Of a stretch of DNA of 18,946 nucleotides, positions 1-7,299 are shown one piece after another (the first letter of the stretch is position 1; every line of letters begins with the position of its first letter). Made by a program: the position numbers and the translations under genes. This stretch comes from Burkholderiales bacterium (lineage in GTDB: Bacteria; Pseudomonadota; Gammaproteobacteria; Burkholderiales; Burkholderiaceae_B), in contig SXZD01000034.1 of NCBI GenBank assembly GCA_005788065.1, positions 1 through 18,946 on the forward strand, given 5' to 3'. The notes under the pieces were generated by a model. It saw only the letters and a program-made list of their open reading frames with translations. It searched no databases and was not told the origin of the DNA.

Positions 1-32
1 AAAAGTAGTATTAATGTATTCACTAAGGGTAT
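1..32. other. Non-homologous or noisy left edge
   Basis: These AT-rich bases sit where the N-terminal half of ribosomal protein S2 should be encoded, but the frame of the downstream gene has stops here (6-8, 12-14, 24-26). The last part, CTAAGGGTATT, resembles a damaged version of the codons for the conserved LGGM that normally precede LTNF in S2, with an apparent two-base insertion. This looks like poor sequence at a contig end rather than a natural gene junction. A true breakpoint cannot be excluded. Confidence 0.5.
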
Positions 33-485
33 TTGCCTACCAACTTCAATACTGTGAAGTCTTCCATCAAGCGTCTGAAGGACATGGAAGCCCAGGTTGC
101 TGAAGGCGGTCTCGAGCGCATGTCCAAAAAAGAAGCTCTGTCTTTCGAGCGCGAACTGGCCAAGCTAAACGCATCGATCGGTGGCATCAAGGACATGACT
201 GGTCGTCCTGACGCCATTTTCGTGATCGACGTCGGCTACCACAAGATTGCCATCACCGAAGCCCAAAAGCTGGGCATTCCGGTCATCGGCGTGGTTGATA
301 CCAACCACAGCCCTGAAGGCGTGACCTACGTCGTTCCCGGCAACGATGACTCAGCCCGTGCTATTGACCTGTATGCCCGCGCCATCACGGCCGCTGTGCT
401 GCAGGGTCGCGAGTCTGCTGTGGCCGACGTGCTGCAGGCCGTCAAGTCCGACGACGAGTTCGTCGAAGTTGAAGGCAGCAACTAA
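33..485 (+). CDS. rpsB: 30S ribosomal protein S2, 3' part only
   Basis: S2 binds the small-subunit head/platform region and is needed for S1 binding and translation initiation. The 150 visible residues match the C-terminal 60 percent of S2: TNFNTVKSSIKRLKDME, then GGLERMSKKEAL, DAIFVIDVGYHK, IPVIGVVDTNHSPEGV and PGNDDSARAIDLYAR, ending in an acidic tail. Family length is about 245-250 residues, so roughly 90-100 N-terminal residues are missing. The TTG at 33 is only where the open frame begins, not a believable start codon; the family sequence here would be GGMLTNF. The reading frame is intact to the TAA at 483-485. It is followed by a strong terminator and then tsf, the usual bacterial arrangement. 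Confidence 0.95.
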   Translation: MPTNFNTVKSSIKRLKDMEAQVAEGGLERMSKKEALSFERELAKLNASIGGIKDMTGRPDAIFVIDVGYHKIAITEAQKLGIPVIGVVDTNHSPEGVTYVVPGNDDSARAIDLYARAITAAVLQGRESAVADVLQAVKSDDEFVEVEGSN

Positions 486-507
486 AGCACCTGCCCGGTG
501 CAGCAAG

Positions 508-533
508 AGGGGCGTGTATCGCCCCTTTTTTTT
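508..533 (+). terminator. Rho-independent terminator after rpsB
   Basis: A perfect 7-bp stem AGGGGCG/CGCCCCT with a 5-base loop (TGTAT) is followed directly by eight Ts at 526-533. A second small hairpin, GCACC/GGTGC, lies just upstream at 487-501. Position between rpsB and tsf suggests partial termination that sets the S2 to EF-Ts ratio, as known for the rpsB-tsf spacer in E. coli. Read-through strength cannot be judged from sequence alone. Confidence 0.85.
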
Positions 534-649
534 GTCCGGATGGGTCTGATTTTGAAAAAATGGCCGCACTGTGTGCGTCCGTGCGTATCAAGTGGTCCGG
601 GTGCCAGCATCATGTCGCACCCATGTGTTAAAGATTCAAGGAGAAACAA

Positions 650-1543
650 ATGGCTGAAATCACCGCAGGCATGGTGAAAGAACTGCGCGAAAAAACCGAC
701 GCGCCCATGATGGAATGCAAAAAGGCGCTGACAGAGGCCGCCGGCGACATGGCCAAGGCAGAAGAAATCCTGCGCGTGCGCCTGGGTAACAAGGCATCCA
801 AGGCCTCTGCCCGCGTCACCGCCGAAGGGTTGGTTGGTGTTTTTATCAGTGCTGACGGCAAGTTGGGCAGCATTGTTGAAGTAAACTGTGAGACCGACTT
901 TGTCGCCAAAAACGACGACTTCATCAAGTTTGTCAACGACATGGCCCAGTTGGTCGCAGAGTCGAATCCCGCTTCTGTCGAAGCGATCGGTTCCCTGGCC
1001 TATGCCGGCGGCACGGTTGATTCCGTCCGTTCTGCATTGGTTGGCAAAATCGGCGAGAACATGAGCATCCGTCGTTTCGAGCGCGTCAGTGCGGCCGGTC
1101 GTCTGGCTTCCTACGTTCACAGCGGCAAGATCGGCGTGCTGGTCGACTTCACCGGCGCAGACGAGGCCGTTGGCAAAGATGTTGCCATGCACATCGCAGC
1201 TACAAAGCCCAAGGCGCTGGATTCTACCGGTGTTCCGGCGGAAGACGTCGAGCGGGAGCGCTCGGTGGCCATGGCCAAGGCAACCGAATCCGGCAAGCCT
1301 GCCGAAATCGCAGCCAAAATGGTCGAGGGCAGCGTACAAAAATACCTCAAAGAGGTTGCGTTGCTGTCACAGCCCTTCGTCAAGGACGACAAACTGACCG
1401 TTGAAGCCATGCTCAAGAGCAAGGGTTCATCCGTTAGCCGCTTTGTCCTGTATGTGGTGGGCGAGGGCATTGAAAAGAAAGTCAACGACTTCGCCGCTGA
1501 AGTGGCCGCCCAAGCTGCCGCCGCAGCTGCAGCAGCCAAGTGA
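650..1543 (+). CDS. tsf: Translation elongation factor Ts
   Basis: EF-Ts is the guanine nucleotide exchange factor that recycles EF-Tu-GDP in the cytoplasm. The 297-residue product has the N-terminal UBA-like module (MAEITAGMVKELREKT, then MMECKKAL at 20-27) and the EF-Tu-contacting core signature EVNCETDFVAKN at 77-88 with the key TDF at 82-84. A good ribosome binding site AAGGAG (638-643) lies 6 bases before the ATG. The length is slightly above the usual 283-293 because of an alanine-rich C-terminal tail (about 285-297). It follows rpsB across a 164-nt spacer containing a terminator, so expression probably depends on read-through or a local promoter that I could not locate. Confidence 0.97.
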   Translation: MAEITAGMVKELREKTDAPMMECKKALTEAAGDMAKAEEILRVRLGNKASKASARVTAEGLVGVFISADGKLGSIVEVNCETDFVAKNDDFIKFVNDMAQLVAESNPASVEAIGSLAYAGGTVDSVRSALVGKIGENMSIRRFERVSAAGRLASYVHSGKIGVLVDFTGADEAVGKDVAMHIAATKPKALDSTGVPAEDVERERSVAMAKATESGKPAEIAAKMVEGSVQKYLKEVALLSQPFVKDDKLTVEAMLKSKGSSVSRFVLYVVGEGIEKKVNDFAAEVAAQAAAAAAAAK

Positions 1544-1567
1544 GCTGAAAGCAAGTTGACTCCGGCC

Positions 1568-1598
1568 CGGAGCCGGTTGGTTTTCCGGACCGCTTTTT
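1568..1598 (+). terminator. Probable intrinsic terminator after tsf
   Basis: An imperfect stem pairs 1568-1576 (CGGAGCCGG) with 1585-1592 (CCGGACCG), with a small internal bulge and an 8-base loop, followed by C and five Ts at 1594-1598. The inner 4-bp GC stem is solid, but the outer part depends on the bulge, so this is weaker than the rpsB terminator. Confidence 0.45.
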
Positions 1599-1614
1599 CA
1601 GTGCAAGATTGATC

Positions 1615-1635
1615 CGGGCGGGTTCCGCCCGTTTT
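1615..1635 (+). promoter_or_regulatory. GC-rich hairpin with T4 in the pyrH leader
   Basis: A perfect 7-bp inverted repeat CGGGCGG/CCGCCCG with a 3-base loop (GTT) is followed by four Ts (1632-1635) and ends 13 bases before the pyrH start, just ahead of its ribosome binding site AGAGGA (1637-1642). It could be a second terminator for tsf or an attenuator/translation-control hairpin of pyrH. The short T-tract makes full termination doubtful. Confidence 0.5.
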
Positions 1636-1648
1636 ACAGAGGATTTCT

Positions 1649-2359
1649 ATGCCAGCATACAAGCGTGTTCTACTGAAACTGTCAGGCGAGGCCCTGATGG
1701 GCGATGACAGTTTCGGAATCAACCGGGCCACCATCGAGCGGATGGTGGGCGAAGTGTCAGAGATTGCCCGCATGGGCATCGAACTGGCTGTCGTTATCGG
1801 CGGTGGCAATATTTTTCGCGGCGTAGCGCCTGGTGCATCCGGCATGGATCGGGCCACGGCCGACTACATGGGCATGATGGCCACCATCATGAATGCCCTT
1901 GCGCTGCAGGACGCATTCAAGCATTTCGGTGTGGAAGCGCGGGTACAGTCTGCGCTCAATATCGAACAGGTGGTTGAGCCCTACATCCGCCCCAAGGCCA
2001 TGCGCTACCTCGAAGAGGGTAAGGTCGTCATTTTCGCTGCGGGTACCGGCAATCCGTTTTTTACAACCGACACGGCTGCAGCCCTGCGCGGGTCAGAAGT
2101 GGGCGCCGAAGTTGTCCTGAAAGCCACCAAGGTGGATGGCGTCTATACGGCGGACCCCAAAAAAGACCCTACGGCCACCCGCTATCAGACCATCACCTTC
2201 AACGAAGCCATTTCCAAGAATCTGGAAGTCATGGACGCCACCGCCTTTGCGCTGTGCCGCGATCAGAAATTGCCCATTCGCGTTTTCAGTATCAACAAGG
2301 AAGGCGCTTTGAAGCGTATCATTCTGGGCGAGGACGAAGGAACGCTGGTTCACGTTTGA
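1649..2359 (+). CDS. pyrH: Uridylate kinase (UMP kinase)
   Basis: PyrH phosphorylates UMP to UDP with ATP. It is a hexameric cytoplasmic enzyme of the amino acid kinase family and is typically activated by GTP and inhibited by UTP. The 236 residues match the family length. Visible motifs are KLSGEAL at 10-16 (phosphate-binding lysine), GGGNIFRG at 51-58, RATADYMGMMATIMNA at 68-83 (UMP site), GTGNPFFTTDTAAALRG at 132-148, and KATKVDGVYTADPKKD at 158-173 (ATP site). The C-terminus GEDEGTLVHV is the usual one in this order. The ATG is preceded by AGAGGA with a 6-base spacing. The neighbours tsf upstream and frr 54 nt downstream form the standard cluster. Confidence 0.98.
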   Translation: MPAYKRVLLKLSGEALMGDDSFGINRATIERMVGEVSEIARMGIELAVVIGGGNIFRGVAPGASGMDRATADYMGMMATIMNALALQDAFKHFGVEARVQSALNIEQVVEPYIRPKAMRYLEEGKVVIFAAGTGNPFFTTDTAAALRGSEVGAEVVLKATKVDGVYTADPKKDPTATRYQTITFNEAISKNLEVMDATAFALCRDQKLPIRVFSINKEGALKRIILGEDEGTLVHV

Positions 2360-2413
2360 GCTAGTTGAGCATAACTGGTCCGGCCTCGCCGGTTTATCTG
2401 GAGAACAGGAAAG

Positions 2414-2974
2414 ATGTCGTCTGCAGACGTAAAAAAGACCGCAGAGCAGAAAATGCTGAAGTCGGTTGAATCACTTAAAAACGAGTTATCCCGCGTTCGC
2501 ACGGGACGTGCGCACACCGGCTTGCTCGACCAGGTGCAGGTCGACTACTATGGATCGCCGACCCCGATTTCGGGTGTGGCGAACGTGACCTTGCTGGATG
2601 CCCGCACCATCGGGGTCACCCCGTGGGAAAAGAAGATGGTTCAAGCCATCGAAAAGGCTATTCGCGAATCCGATCTGGGTCTGAACCCCGCCACCATGGG
2701 CGAAACCATCCGAGTACCCATGCCGGCTTTGACCGAAGAGCGGCGTAAAGAGCTGACCAAAGTCGTGAAGACGGCTGGCGAGGGTGCCAAGGTGGCTGTT
2801 CGCGGTTGCCGTCGTGACGCCAACGAAACCCTCAAGAAGCTCTTGAAAGACAAAGCGATTACCGAGGACGAAGAGCGTCGCGCACAGGATGATGTACAAA
2901 AATTGACTGATCGCTTTGTGGTTGAGATCGACAAGATACTCAGCACCAAAGAGCAGGAAATCATGACCGTTTAA
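2414..2974 (+). CDS. frr: Ribosome recycling factor
   Basis: RRF, with EF-G, splits post-termination ribosomes. The 186-residue product has the normal length and the two-domain pattern: helical domain I (1-30 and about 106-186), including SRVRTGRA at 26-33, and the small beta domain II between them, including YYGSPTPISGVANV at 45-58. It ends KEQEIMTV as in relatives. The start is supported by GGAG at 2400-2403. Oddity: the domain I arginine cluster reads VRGCRRDANE (129-138), where the family usually has R-N-(I/V/L)-R-R-D-A-N. The two conserved arginines R133 and R134 are kept, but N and the hydrophobic residue became G131 and C132 (codons GGT TGC, 2804-2809). The frame is otherwise intact, so I treat the gene as functional. 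Confidence 0.97.
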   Translation: MSSADVKKTAEQKMLKSVESLKNELSRVRTGRAHTGLLDQVQVDYYGSPTPISGVANVTLLDARTIGVTPWEKKMVQAIEKAIRESDLGLNPATMGETIRVPMPALTEERRKELTKVVKTAGEGAKVAVRGCRRDANETLKKLLKDKAITEDEERRAQDDVQKLTDRFVVEIDKILSTKEQEIMTV

Positions 2975-3015
2975 AGGACTCGCACGGACGATCTGCACGG
3001 ACATCCAGCCCCTAC

Positions 3016-3825
3016 ATGACCCAGCTCCCCCATCCACCTGCCACCATTGCAGTGCCGCCCGTCTCGGACGTACCGCGACATGTGGCCATCATCATGGACG
3101 GTAACGGTCGGTGGGCTAAACGCAGACTTCTGCCACGGTTTGCGGGTCATAAGCGGGGGGTTGATGCCGTTCGCACAACCGTAAGAGCCTGCGTACGCAG
3201 GGGCATTCCTTTTCTGACGCTTTTTGCGTTTTCTTCCGAGAACTGGCGCCGCCCGGCTGAAGAAGTCAGTCTTCTGATGAAACTGTTCCGCACCGTGCTG
3301 GAGCGCGACGTGGACAGTCTTCACACAGAGGGCGTCTGTCTGAAGGTCGTGGGCGACTTATCCGCTTTCGACGACCACTTGCGGCTACTGATCGAGCGCA
3401 GCATGGAAAAGACAGCGGGCAACACCCGACTGACCCTGACCATTGCAGCCAACTACGGCGGGCGTTGGGACATCCTGCAGGCGGTGTCAGCCGCATTTCT
3501 GGCCAACCCTGAGTTGCGTGATGATCCCTCTCGGTTGACCGAGGTGCAATTGGCACAACATCTGTCCATGGCATACGCCCCCGAGCCCGATCTCTTTATT
3601 CGCACGGGTGGCGAGCAACGCATTTCCAATTTCCTTTTGTGGCAATTGGCCTACACCGAACTGTATTTTGTTGACACCTTCTGGCCGGATTTCAGCCCGC
3701 AAGTTTTGGATCGTGCCATAGAATCTTATTGCAACCGCGAGCGCCGGTTCGGCAGAACCAGCGAGCAAGTGGAACAAGGTCAAGTCATTCCCGATTATCT
3801 CTCCGGAGCAAAAACCGAATGTTGA
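3016..3825 (+). CDS. uppS: Undecaprenyl diphosphate synthase
   Basis: This cis-prenyltransferase condenses isopentenyl diphosphate units onto farnesyl diphosphate to give C55 undecaprenyl diphosphate, the carrier for peptidoglycan and O-antigen. The 269 residues contain HVAIIMDGNGRWAK at 22-35 with catalytic D28, the GHKRG pyrophosphate site at 44-48, LFAFSSENW at 69-77, and PDLFIRTGGEQRISNFLLWQ at 191-210 with the IPP-binding arginines. The start ATG at 3016 gives a normal-looking N-terminus, but no Shine-Dalgarno sequence is visible before it. An 8-base direct repeat GCACGGAC (2982-2989 and 2995-3002) occupies the 41-nt spacer after frr. Translation may therefore be coupled to frr. The stop overlaps the start of cdsA by 7 nt. 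Confidence 0.97.
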   Translation: MTQLPHPPATIAVPPVSDVPRHVAIIMDGNGRWAKRRLLPRFAGHKRGVDAVRTTVRACVRRGIPFLTLFAFSSENWRRPAEEVSLLMKLFRTVLERDVDSLHTEGVCLKVVGDLSAFDDHLRLLIERSMEKTAGNTRLTLTIAANYGGRWDILQAVSAAFLANPELRDDPSRLTEVQLAQHLSMAYAPEPDLFIRTGGEQRISNFLLWQLAYTELYFVDTFWPDFSPQVLDRAIESYCNRERRFGRTSEQVEQGQVIPDYLSGAKTEC

Positions 3826-4655
3826 GAACCCGCGTGATTACCGCAGTTGGTTTGCTTGTCTTGATTGTCGGCATTCTGGCCTGGGGCGGTTCGGCGGGTT
3901 GGGGGGCTTTTGTACTGCTTGTGATGGGGCTCGGTTTCTGGGAGTGGGGCCGCTTCGCAGGTCTGGATGCCGGGGATCAAAAGGCGTTTGCCATCGTGGC
4001 TGCCATCATCCTGTTGATCGCTCATCAGGCTTTGCCTTTCATGCAGACCAGTGCGTTACTGTTTACCCTTTCCGGCTTGTTCTGGGCGGCCATGGTTCCC
4101 AAGGTGCTCAAGGATGTCGGTTCGGGGTGGCTGGGAAAACCACTGCCACACCTGGCTGTTGCCGTGGTTTTGCTTTCTGCCGCGGGTGCAGCCATGCTGG
4201 TTGCCCGCGAGCGGGGCATTGTCTTCCTGCTCAGCCTCCTTGCGCTCGTGTGGGTCGCTGACGTCGGTGCTTATTTCGTCGGCAAATCCATCGGCAAGCG
4301 CAAGCTGGCTCCGCGCATCAGCCCCGGCAAAAGCTGGGAGGGTGCCATCGGTGGTGCGGTGCTGGTCATTGCATATGGTTGGGGCTGTGTACTGGTGGCC
4401 AAATCCCACCCGGAACTGGCGTCCAACTGGCCGGCTGCCCTGCAGGCCAAGTGGCACCCGGTCCTGTTTACCGGTTGGATGGCCATTTTTGCGGCACTCA
4501 GTGTCTGTGGCGACCTGTTTGAATCGCTGCTGAAGCGGCGCATCGGTCTGAAAGACAGCAGCAATCTTCTGCCGGGGCATGGCGGGGTGCTCGATCGCAT
4601 CGATGCCCAATTGCCCGTTCTGCCTCTGGGCATACTGGTGCTCGGAGCCGTCTGA
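3819..4655 (+). CDS. cdsA: Phosphatidate cytidylyltransferase (CDP-diglyceride synthase)
   Basis: CdsA is an inner-membrane enzyme that joins CTP and phosphatidic acid to CDP-diacylglycerol, the precursor of all phospholipids. The 278-residue product is highly hydrophobic with about eight membrane segments. It has the conserved VWVADVGAYFVGKSIGKRKLAP stretch in the middle followed by SPGKSWEG. The C-terminal signature at 236-262 (SLLKRR, then KDSSNLLPGHGG, then LDRID) matches the CDS family pattern. I chose the ATG at 3819 (MLRTRVITAVG) over an upstream in-frame start at 3729 because it matches the family N-terminus and has GGAG (3805-3808) at 10 bases. It overlaps uppS by 7 nt (ATGTTGA) and is followed by dxr after one base. 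Confidence 0.96.
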   Translation: MLRTRVITAVGLLVLIVGILAWGGSAGWGAFVLLVMGLGFWEWGRFAGLDAGDQKAFAIVAAIILLIAHQALPFMQTSALLFTLSGLFWAAMVPKVLKDVGSGWLGKPLPHLAVAVVLLSAAGAAMLVARERGIVFLLSLLALVWVADVGAYFVGKSIGKRKLAPRISPGKSWEGAIGGAVLVIAYGWGCVLVAKSHPELASNWPAALQAKWHPVLFTGWMAIFAALSVCGDLFESLLKRRIGLKDSSNLLPGHGGVLDRIDAQLPVLPLGILVLGAV

Positions 4656-4656
4656 C

Positions 4657-5862
4657 ATGAGCACAGGCCGGCGCAGCCGGGTTTTGGTGTTGGGCAGTAC
4701 CGGTTCCATCGGTTGCAGCACGCTGGACGTCATTTCGCGCAATGCTGACCAGTTCGAGGTTTGGGGACTGGTGGCACACCGTAATGCAGACCGCCTGCTG
4801 GAACAGTCTGCGAACTTCAAGTCCCGGCGGCTGGCTTTACTGGATTCCGGGGCTTATGCCGATCACTCCCACCGTTTTACCGCAGGCAGCGTAACCGACA
4901 GCATGCAGGCCGTCTGCGACTGGTGTGCGAGCGATGAGGTCGATATCGTGGTCGCCGCGATCGTTGGGGCTGCCGGTTTGGCGCCCACGCTGGCTGCCGT
5001 CAAGGCTGGCAAGACGGTTTTGTTGGCCAACAAGGAGTCACTGGTGCTGACCGGTGCCTTGATGATGGATGCGGCTGCGCGATCCGGCGCGCGCATTCTG
5101 CCGGTCGATTCCGAACACAATGCCATTTTTCAGAGCCTGCCGCCTGATTATGACCGTCTGAACCCAGCGGCCAGCGGTGTGTCGCACATCTGGCTGACGG
5201 CATCCGGTGGGCCGTTTCGTAATGCGCCCACCGAGAGCCTGCACGATGTCACCCCTGATCAGGCCGTTGCCCATCCGAACTGGAAAATGGGGCGCAAGAT
5301 TTCCGTCGACAGCGCCACCATGGCCAACAAGGGGCTGGAGCTGATCGAGGCGCACTGGCTGTTCGGGCTGGGCAGCCAGAATCTTGGGGTCATCATTCAC
5401 CCCCAGTCCATCATTCATTCCATGGTGCAGTACCGGGATGGGAGTTTTCTGGCCCAGCTGGGCAGTCCCGACATGCGCACCCCGATTGCCAATTGTCTGG
5501 CTTACCCGAAACGGGTGGAGGCCGGTGTGAAGCCGCTTGATCTGGTGAGCATCAGCAGGCTTGACTTTGAAGCGCCTGATATGCAGCGTTTTCCGGCCTT
5601 GCGGCTGGCGCGCCACGCACTGGAGAGTGGTGGTACGGCGCCTGCCGTTTTCAATGCGGTCAACGAGGTGGCAGTGGATGCGTTTTTGAACGGGCAGATC
5701 CGGTTTACCGCCATTTCCCTGTGCATAGAGGACGTTCTGCAGGGACACAATACTTGCCCGGCAGACAGCATTGATGTGGTGCTGCAGGCCGATCTCACTG
5801 CACGTGAAATTGCGCGCGCGTGGTGCCACAATACGGGTCAGTCGCTCAGACAGCGCGCGTAA
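4657..5862 (+). CDS. dxr: 1-deoxy-D-xylulose 5-phosphate reductoisomerase
   Basis: Dxr (IspC) converts DXP to 2-C-methyl-D-erythritol 4-phosphate with NADPH and a divalent metal, the committed step of the non-mevalonate isoprenoid pathway. The 401-residue protein has the NADPH loop GSTGSIG at 13-19, LANKESLV at 123-130, the metal ligands D151 and E153 in PVDSEHNAIFQ, LTASGGPFR at 180-188 (substrate loop), and HPNWKMGRKISVDSATMANK at 206-225 followed by ligand E228. The start at 4657 is one base after the cdsA stop, with GGAG at 4644-4647. An in-frame open extension to 4579 lies inside cdsA and lacks homology, so it was rejected. The product feeds UppS, encoded two genes upstream. Confidence 0.98.
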   Translation: MSTGRRSRVLVLGSTGSIGCSTLDVISRNADQFEVWGLVAHRNADRLLEQSANFKSRRLALLDSGAYADHSHRFTAGSVTDSMQAVCDWCASDEVDIVVAAIVGAAGLAPTLAAVKAGKTVLLANKESLVLTGALMMDAAARSGARILPVDSEHNAIFQSLPPDYDRLNPAASGVSHIWLTASGGPFRNAPTESLHDVTPDQAVAHPNWKMGRKISVDSATMANKGLELIEAHWLFGLGSQNLGVIIHPQSIIHSMVQYRDGSFLAQLGSPDMRTPIANCLAYPKRVEAGVKPLDLVSISRLDFEAPDMQRFPALRLARHALESGGTAPAVFNAVNEVAVDAFLNGQIRFTAISLCIEDVLQGHNTCPADSIDVVLQADLTAREIARAWCHNTGQSLRQRA

Positions 5863-5884
5863 AGAAAGTGGTTGGTTTCGACGT

Positions 5885-7228
5885 ATGTTGACAGTAGCAG
5901 CATTTTTGGGTGCCCTGGGCATTCTGGTTACCCTGCACGAATTGGGGCACTTTCTGGTCGCTCGCCACTATGGTGTGCGTGTCATCCGGTTCTCCGTTGG
6001 ATTTGGCAAACCCATCTTCACTTGGCGGCGTTCGCCCGCAGACACCGAATGGGCGCTGTGCTGGATTCCGCTGGGCGGTTATGTCCGCATGGCAGACGAA
6101 CGTGATGAGTCGACACTGTCCATGCCGGGTGTAGACCCCAGAAATGTTTTCAACCGCAAGCCCGTATTGCAACGCATGGCTATCGTGTTTGCGGGGCCTC
6201 TCATGAATCTGTTGCTGGCCAGTGCCTTTTATGCCGTTCTGAACTGGCAGGAAAGAACCGAAGCGGTTGCGGTGATGGGCGCTCCCGCGACGGGTTCGCT
6301 GGCTGACAAGGCCGGTCTGCAGGCCGGAGACCGCTTGCTGCTCATCAATGGTCGCCAGGTCGATCATTGGTCTGATGTGAACTGGGAAGCCTTGCGTTCA
6401 CTCATCTACGCAGACGGCATGTCGCTTGAATTTGAACGCGCGGGCGTTCGCAAGCAGGCTGCCATTAGCGAGAACGATGCCGGATGGCCCGCTTTCACGC
6501 CTGCGGCATCATCGGCCTTGGGTCTGCATCCTTTGGAAACCGACGTGCAAGTCAGTCGGGTTGTGGCTGGGTCTGCGGGAGAAAAGGGCGGCTTGCAGGC
6601 AGGCGACCGGCTTTTGCAACTCGATGGGAAACCGGTTGAGTCTTCACAGGCCTTCACGCGAGTCATCCGTGCCAATGCGGGTCGCGAGTTGCCCTTGTTG
6701 ATAGAGCGCGATGGTCGGTCGATTCAATTGTCAGTGGTACCAGATGCCGTTACGTCTCCTGAAGATGCAGCCGTCGTACAGGGTCGCTTGGGGGTCGGTC
6801 TGCGCGGGCAGATGATGACCGATACGTATCGCATGGACTTTCTGCAAGGGGTGATGGCCGGTGTCAGACAGACGGTGGACATGAGTGCATTTTCCTTGCT
6901 TGCGTTTTGGCGAATGCTCAACGGCACCATGTCTTGGCGCATGCTCGGCGGTCCGGTGACCATCGCTGATGCGGCCGGGCAGTCCGCACAGGTCGGCTTG
7001 ATGGCCTACATCGGCTTTCTGGCCATGCTGTCAGTCTCTCTGGGCGTGCTTAACCTCTTGCCGGTGCCTGTCTTGGATGGCGGGCATTTGATGTATTATC
7101 TCGTCGAACTTGTGACGGGTAGTCCGGTGAGCGAGCGTTGGGTTGAATGGGGGCAGAAATTCGGTCTGCTTTTCATTGGCCTGTTGACTGCGCTGGCGCT
7201 TGTCAACGATCTGAGCCGATTTTTATAG
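5885..7228 (+). CDS. rseP: RseP/EcfE site-2 metalloprotease
   Basis: RseP is an inner-membrane zinc protease that cleaves the transmembrane segment of anti-sigma factors (RseA type) after site-1 cleavage, releasing the envelope-stress sigma factor. It can also degrade leftover signal peptides. The 447-residue protein has HELGH at 18-22 within the first membrane segment. Two periplasmic PDZ-like domains each contain a GLQAGDRLL(L/Q) stretch (about 118-190 and 205-280). The second catalytic site NLLPVPVLDGGHL begins at about residue 390, with D398 as the third zinc ligand. The ATG at 5885 starts exactly at the family N-terminus, while an open extension to 5771 overlaps dxr. No strong ribosome binding site is visible, and the 22-nt gap to dxr suggests coupling. 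Confidence 0.97.
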   Translation: MLTVAAFLGALGILVTLHELGHFLVARHYGVRVIRFSVGFGKPIFTWRRSPADTEWALCWIPLGGYVRMADERDESTLSMPGVDPRNVFNRKPVLQRMAIVFAGPLMNLLLASAFYAVLNWQERTEAVAVMGAPATGSLADKAGLQAGDRLLLINGRQVDHWSDVNWEALRSLIYADGMSLEFERAGVRKQAAISENDAGWPAFTPAASSALGLHPLETDVQVSRVVAGSAGEKGGLQAGDRLLQLDGKPVESSQAFTRVIRANAGRELPLLIERDGRSIQLSVVPDAVTSPEDAAVVQGRLGVGLRGQMMTDTYRMDFLQGVMAGVRQTVDMSAFSLLAFWRMLNGTMSWRMLGGPVTIADAAGQSAQVGLMAYIGFLAMLSVSLGVLNLLPVPVLDGGHLMYYLVELVTGSPVSERWVEWGQKFGLLFIGLLTALALVNDLSRFL

Positions 7229-7299
7229 ACACGGTTTTGCCTGCGCATGACTGTAAAGACACATCGAAACATCACTGTGGCAGACAGTGTGGACTTCCA

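Noticed and set aside
482..1339. Long open frame on the minus strand over tsf (285 codons)
   Set aside because: It lies opposite a well-supported gene, has no recognisable motif, and reflects codon bias of tsf in a GC-rich genome.
1500..1543. Alanine-rich C-terminus of EF-Ts as a frameshift or low-quality end
   Set aside because: The frame runs cleanly to the stop and alanine-rich tails occur in EF-Ts of this order as far as I recall; it is only a mild extension.
2982..3002. 8-bp direct repeat GCACGGAC before uppS as an operator
   Set aside because: A single short repeat with no symmetry and no known regulator; chance is a sufficient explanation.
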